A stretch of 64,000 bases of DNA. Origin: Pseudomonas sp. S04. Its GTDB lineage: Bacteria; Pseudomonadota; Gammaproteobacteria; Pseudomonadales; Pseudomonadaceae. The DNA lies in contig NZ_CP019427.1 of the NCBI RefSeq assembly GCF_009834545.1, positions 4,036,001-4,100,000 of the forward strand, given 5' to 3'. Numbering within the stretch: the stretch's first letter is position 1; each line of letters begins with the position of its first letter. The notes below the pieces were generated by a model that saw nothing but the letters and a program-made list of their open reading frames with translations, had not been told where the DNA came from and made no database searches. Made by a program: the position numbers and the translations under genes. Below are positions 61,145 through 64,000 of the stretch, piece by piece.

Positions 61145-63187
61145 ATGGATCTGCGCTTCACGTTTATGGATGACGTTTCTCCTCGCCCGCGTTTGTTGGT
61201 CCTCTCCAAGGGTGCCCAGCGCATCGTCACGCTACCCGCCTTGCTGCCCGATTACGCGCTGCATAACGGGAGCGTGGGCGATATGAATCAGGTCGACTGT
61301 GTCATGGCCTGGGGCCGCAAACCCAGTGCATTGAAGGCCATTTCCCACGCCTCGCAAGCGAACTTGCCGATCCTGACGTTGGAAGATGGCTTCATTCGTT
61401 CGGTGGGCCTGGGTGCCGATGAGCCACCACTCTCCCTGGTTGTCGACGACATGGGCGTCTACTACGATGCCAACGCGCCTTCACGACTCGAGCAACTTAT
61501 CGCCGAACCACTGAGTGGCGCCCAGGCCGAGCGAGCCCTCGCGCTGCAACAGCTGTGGCAACAGCAGCGAGTGTCAAAATACAACGACGCGCGTATCACC
61601 CACCCCGAACTGCCAGCCGATTGCGTACTGGTGGCCGACCAGACTTTCGCCGATGCGTCCCTGCAAGGGGCCACTGCGGCCGATTTCAGCGCCATGCTCG
61701 AAGCCGCCCTGGCGCGCTACCCCGCCAGCACCATTGTGCTCAAGGTCCACCCGGATGTGATCGCCGGGCGCAAGCGCGGGCATTTCGACCTCGCAGCCCT
61801 GGCCAACCACCCGCGAGTGCAGGTGTTGGTACAGAATGTCCATCCCGCCGAACTGCTGCCACACATGCGCGCGGTGTATGTGATGACTTCGCAGCTGGGC
61901 TTCGATGCCCTGCTGTGGAATGTCCCCGTGCACACCTGGGGCATGCCGTTCTACGCCGGCTGGGGGCTGACCGAGGATCGTCTGCCTGCACCGTCACGGC
62001 GCCAACCCGCCAGCCTTGCGCAGTTGATACACGCCAGCCTGGTGCGTTATCCGCGCTATGTCAGCCCCGAAACCGGTCAGCCCTGTACACCAGAAGTGCT
62101 GATGAATTGGCTCGGGCTGCAGCGTCGCCAGCGCAGTGCGCTGCCGGAGTCCGTGCAGATGCTGGGCTTCAGTCGCTGGAAAGAGCCACTGGTTAAGCTG
62201 TTCTTCAATGGTTGTGCCATTCAGTTCGTCAACCCCGCACAACCATTGGACGCCGCTCTCCCAGTGGTGTCCTGGGGCTGTAAGCATGACAGCGACCTGA
62301 CGCGACATGCGCAATTGGTCAGCCGGGTAGAGGACGGATTCCTGCGCTCGGTCGGCCTCGGCGCCGGCAAGGCCCGCCCGCTGTCGTGGGTCGTCGATGA
62401 CCTGGGCATCTATTACGACGCCACGCGCACCTCGCGCCTGGAACACATCTTGCTCAATAAGTCCTTTGACCCAGCGCTGGTAGCCCGGGCGCGAGCCCTG
62501 CGCGAAGCCATCTGCCACGCCGGGCTGACCAAATACAACTTGCCTGGCAACGCCTGGCAACGCCCCACCGCGGCACAACGAGTGATCCTGGTAACCGGCC
62601 AGGTTGAGGGCGATGCGTCTATCCGTTTTGGAGCAAACCGCATCCGCAGCAACCTGCAATTATTGCAGGCGGTACGCGAGCAGAACCCCGGTGCCTGGGT
62701 GCTCTACAAGCCGCACCCCGAAGTACTGGCTGGCACCCGCGCCCGAGGCGACGACGAGGCGCAGACCGTTAACTGGTGCGACGAAGTGATCGGCGATACA
62801 CCGTTGCAACAATTGCTGGAGTTGGTCGACGAAGTTCACGTCCTGACCTCGCAATCGGGCTTCGAAGCCCTGCTGCGCGGCGTACCGGTGACCACCTACG
62901 GCCAGCCGTTCTATGCCGGCTGGGGGTTGACCCAAGATCAGGACCTGCAACCCGAAGTACAGGCCAGGCGCATGCGCCGCCTGGACCTCGACGAACTGGT
63001 GGCCGGCACCTTGCTGCTCTACCCCACCTATGTCAGCCGCATCACCAACCGCTTTACCACTGCAGAACAGACTCTTTACGAATTACAGAATTGGCATGCT
63101 TTACCGCAGCCAGGAGCACCATCCAGATGGCAGGAATTGAAACAGCGCTTGAGCAGTTTATTGGGCATCAGTCGCCTGAGAAGCTGA
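61145..63187 (+). CDS. kpsC: Capsule beta-Kdo transferase KpsC, two modules
   Basis: A protein of about 680 residues made of two related modules. Each contains EDGF(I/L)RSVGLGA, VDD(M/L)G(V/I)YYDA, a HP(D/E)V(I/L)AG segment and a TSQ-x-GF(D/E)ALL...PFYAGWGLT block, once in each half. KpsC adds alternating beta-Kdo units to phosphatidylglycerol to form the capsule's lipid linker at the inner membrane. The start is uncertain: ATG 61145 is chosen, but GTG 61103 and ATG 61166 are possible and no site has a strong ribosome signal. The kpsS start lies 61 nt inside the end. Confidence 0.93.
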   Translation: MDLRFTFMDDVSPRPRLLVLSKGAQRIVTLPALLPDYALHNGSVGDMNQVDCVMAWGRKPSALKAISHASQANLPILTLEDGFIRSVGLGADEPPLSLVVDDMGVYYDANAPSRLEQLIAEPLSGAQAERALALQQLWQQQRVSKYNDARITHPELPADCVLVADQTFADASLQGATAADFSAMLEAALARYPASTIVLKVHPDVIAGRKRGHFDLAALANHPRVQVLVQNVHPAELLPHMRAVYVMTSQLGFDALLWNVPVHTWGMPFYAGWGLTEDRLPAPSRRQPASLAQLIHASLVRYPRYVSPETGQPCTPEVLMNWLGLQRRQRSALPESVQMLGFSRWKEPLVKLFFNGCAIQFVNPAQPLDAALPVVSWGCKHDSDLTRHAQLVSRVEDGFLRSVGLGAGKARPLSWVVDDLGIYYDATRTSRLEHILLNKSFDPALVARARALREAICHAGLTKYNLPGNAWQRPTAAQRVILVTGQVEGDASIRFGANRIRSNLQLLQAVREQNPGAWVLYKPHPEVLAGTRARGDDEAQTVNWCDEVIGDTPLQQLLELVDEVHVLTSQSGFEALLRGVPVTTYGQPFYAGWGLTQDQDLQPEVQARRMRRLDLDELVAGTLLLYPTYVSRITNRFTTAEQTLYELQNWHALPQPGAPSRWQELKQRLSSLLGISRLRS

Positions 63188-64000
63188 AGGCGCGGGCGCC
63201 CGATCGCCCTCTTCCGCCTCAGCCACACAACAGCTTCTTGTTCCTGCAGGGCGTCAGCTCGCCGTTCTTCGCGCGACTGGCGAAGGCCTTGCGGGCGATC
63301 GACCAGCGGGTGCACAGCATCAATTTCAACGTCGGTGATGTGCTGTATAGCGCCGGCTCGCGCCATGGTTTTTCGGCGCGCCCAGAAGAGCTCGATGCGT
63401 TCTATAGCCAACGGTTTCGCGACCTGGACATCACCGACCTGGTACTGTTCGGCGACTGCCGCCCGGTGCATCGCCCGGCCATCGCCCTGGCCCGGCGCCT
63501 GGGCATTCGTGTGCACGTGTTCGAAGAAGGTTACTTCCGGCCCTACTGGATCACCCTTGAGCGCGATGGAGTCAACAACAACTCCCTGCTGCCCCGGGAC
63601 CCGGATTGGTACCGTGAAGTCGGCAAGCACGTACCGCGCTATGACAATGGCAGCCCGTTCAAATTATCGTTCGTCTCCCGCGCCGCACACGATGTGGCCT
63701 ACCACTGTGGCGGCGCACTGAACAAACTGTGCTTCCCGCATTACCGCACCCACGCGCCCTTCAATGCCGCCAAGGAGTACGCCGGTTTCATTCGCCAGGG
63801 CGTGCGCCTGTTGTTCGCCGGACGGCGTGACGATGCGCTGGTGACCGAAGTGGCGCGTGAACGCCACCCGACCTTTTTGCTGCCGCTGCAACTGGACAGT
63901 GATGCGCAAATCAAGGATCACTCGGCGTTCGCCAACATGTTCGAAGTCATCGACCATGTCATTGCTTCGTTCGCCGCCTTTGCCCCAGGCGAGGTCCGCT
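63127..64000 (+). CDS. kpsS: Capsule Kdo transferase KpsS (N-terminal part, runs off the window)
   Basis: An open frame from the ATG at 63127 (GGAG about 10 nt upstream) to the window edge, 291 codons so far. It shows NSFLFLQGVSSPFFARLAKA, LVLFGDCRPVHRPA and VFEEGYFRPYWITLERDGVN, the typical KpsS pattern. KpsS adds the first Kdo to phosphatidylglycerol, after which KpsC extends it. The 61-nt overlap with kpsC suggests coupled translation. The C-terminus and catalytic second half are outside the window. Confidence 0.92.
   Translation, partial: MAGIETALEQFIGHQSPEKLKARAPDRPLPPQPHNSFLFLQGVSSPFFARLAKALRAIDQRVHSINFNVGDVLYSAGSRHGFSARPEELDAFYSQRFRDLDITDLVLFGDCRPVHRPAIALARRLGIRVHVFEEGYFRPYWITLERDGVNNNSLLPRDPDWYREVGKHVPRYDNGSPFKLSFVSRAAHDVAYHCGGALNKLCFPHYRTHAPFNAAKEYAGFIRQGVRLLFAGRRDDALVTEVARERHPTFLLPLQLDSDAQIKDHSAFANMFEVIDHVIASFAAFAPGEVR

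Overview
The window looks like chromosomal DNA of a fluorescent-group Pseudomonas. The evidence is high-GC coding DNA, a fused nuoCD gene in a 13-gene nuo operon, gltX beside a tandem tRNA-Ala/tRNA-Glu array, Pseudomonas-type REP sequences (core GTGGGAGCGGGC...GCCCGCGAT), an uvrB/aminotransferase pair and an arsC-arsH pair. Species and strain cannot be fixed from the window alone.

Layout. 1-2000: end of a ribosomal oxygenase gene, a GNAT acetyltransferase, a REP pair and a small secretin-like exported protein. 2000-3900: isocitrate lyase (aceA) with an operator-like palindrome upstream. 4361-19298: the complete nuoA-N operon for respiratory complex I. 19369-21257: a leftward tetR / alpha-beta hydrolase / thioesterase operon. 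21438-23613: leftward tRNA-Ala-Glu-Ala-Glu array with a strong promoter, then gltX. 23845-26431: EmrAB-like efflux pair. 26546-38111: mixed core genes (uvrB, aminotransferase, tRNA-Asn, NCS2 purine permease, arylamine N-acetyltransferase, HIT-like protein, diguanylate cyclase, HAD hydrolase, RNase T2, hypotheticals). 38217-39473: arsC-arsH without arsR or arsB.

39600-46130 is a scarred junction. It holds two virtually identical 2041-bp IS66-family elements in direct orientation, two IS66 fragments, an AT-rich TPR/glycosyltransferase-like gene, and three tiny overlapping high-GC genes (possibly of phage origin). One of these is cut by the second IS copy with a perfect 8-bp target duplication. 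An AT-rich SGNH-hydrolase-like gene follows.

48078 to the end is a group-2-like, ABC-transporter-dependent capsule locus: KpsM/KpsT transporter, KpsE/KpsD periplasmic and outer-membrane export proteins, a GDP-mannose enzyme, two AT-rich glycosyltransferase-like genes, kdsA, a kdsB-kdsC fusion, kdsD/kpsF (reverse strand), an aminoglycoside-phosphotransferase-fold kinase, the two-module Kdo transferase KpsC and the start of KpsS. Together they would make Kdo and CMP-Kdo, build a Kdo linker, add a strain-specific glycan and export it. This locus, with its own Kdo pathway including a fused KdsBC enzyme and an unassigned kinase, is the most interesting part of the window. It runs off the right edge.
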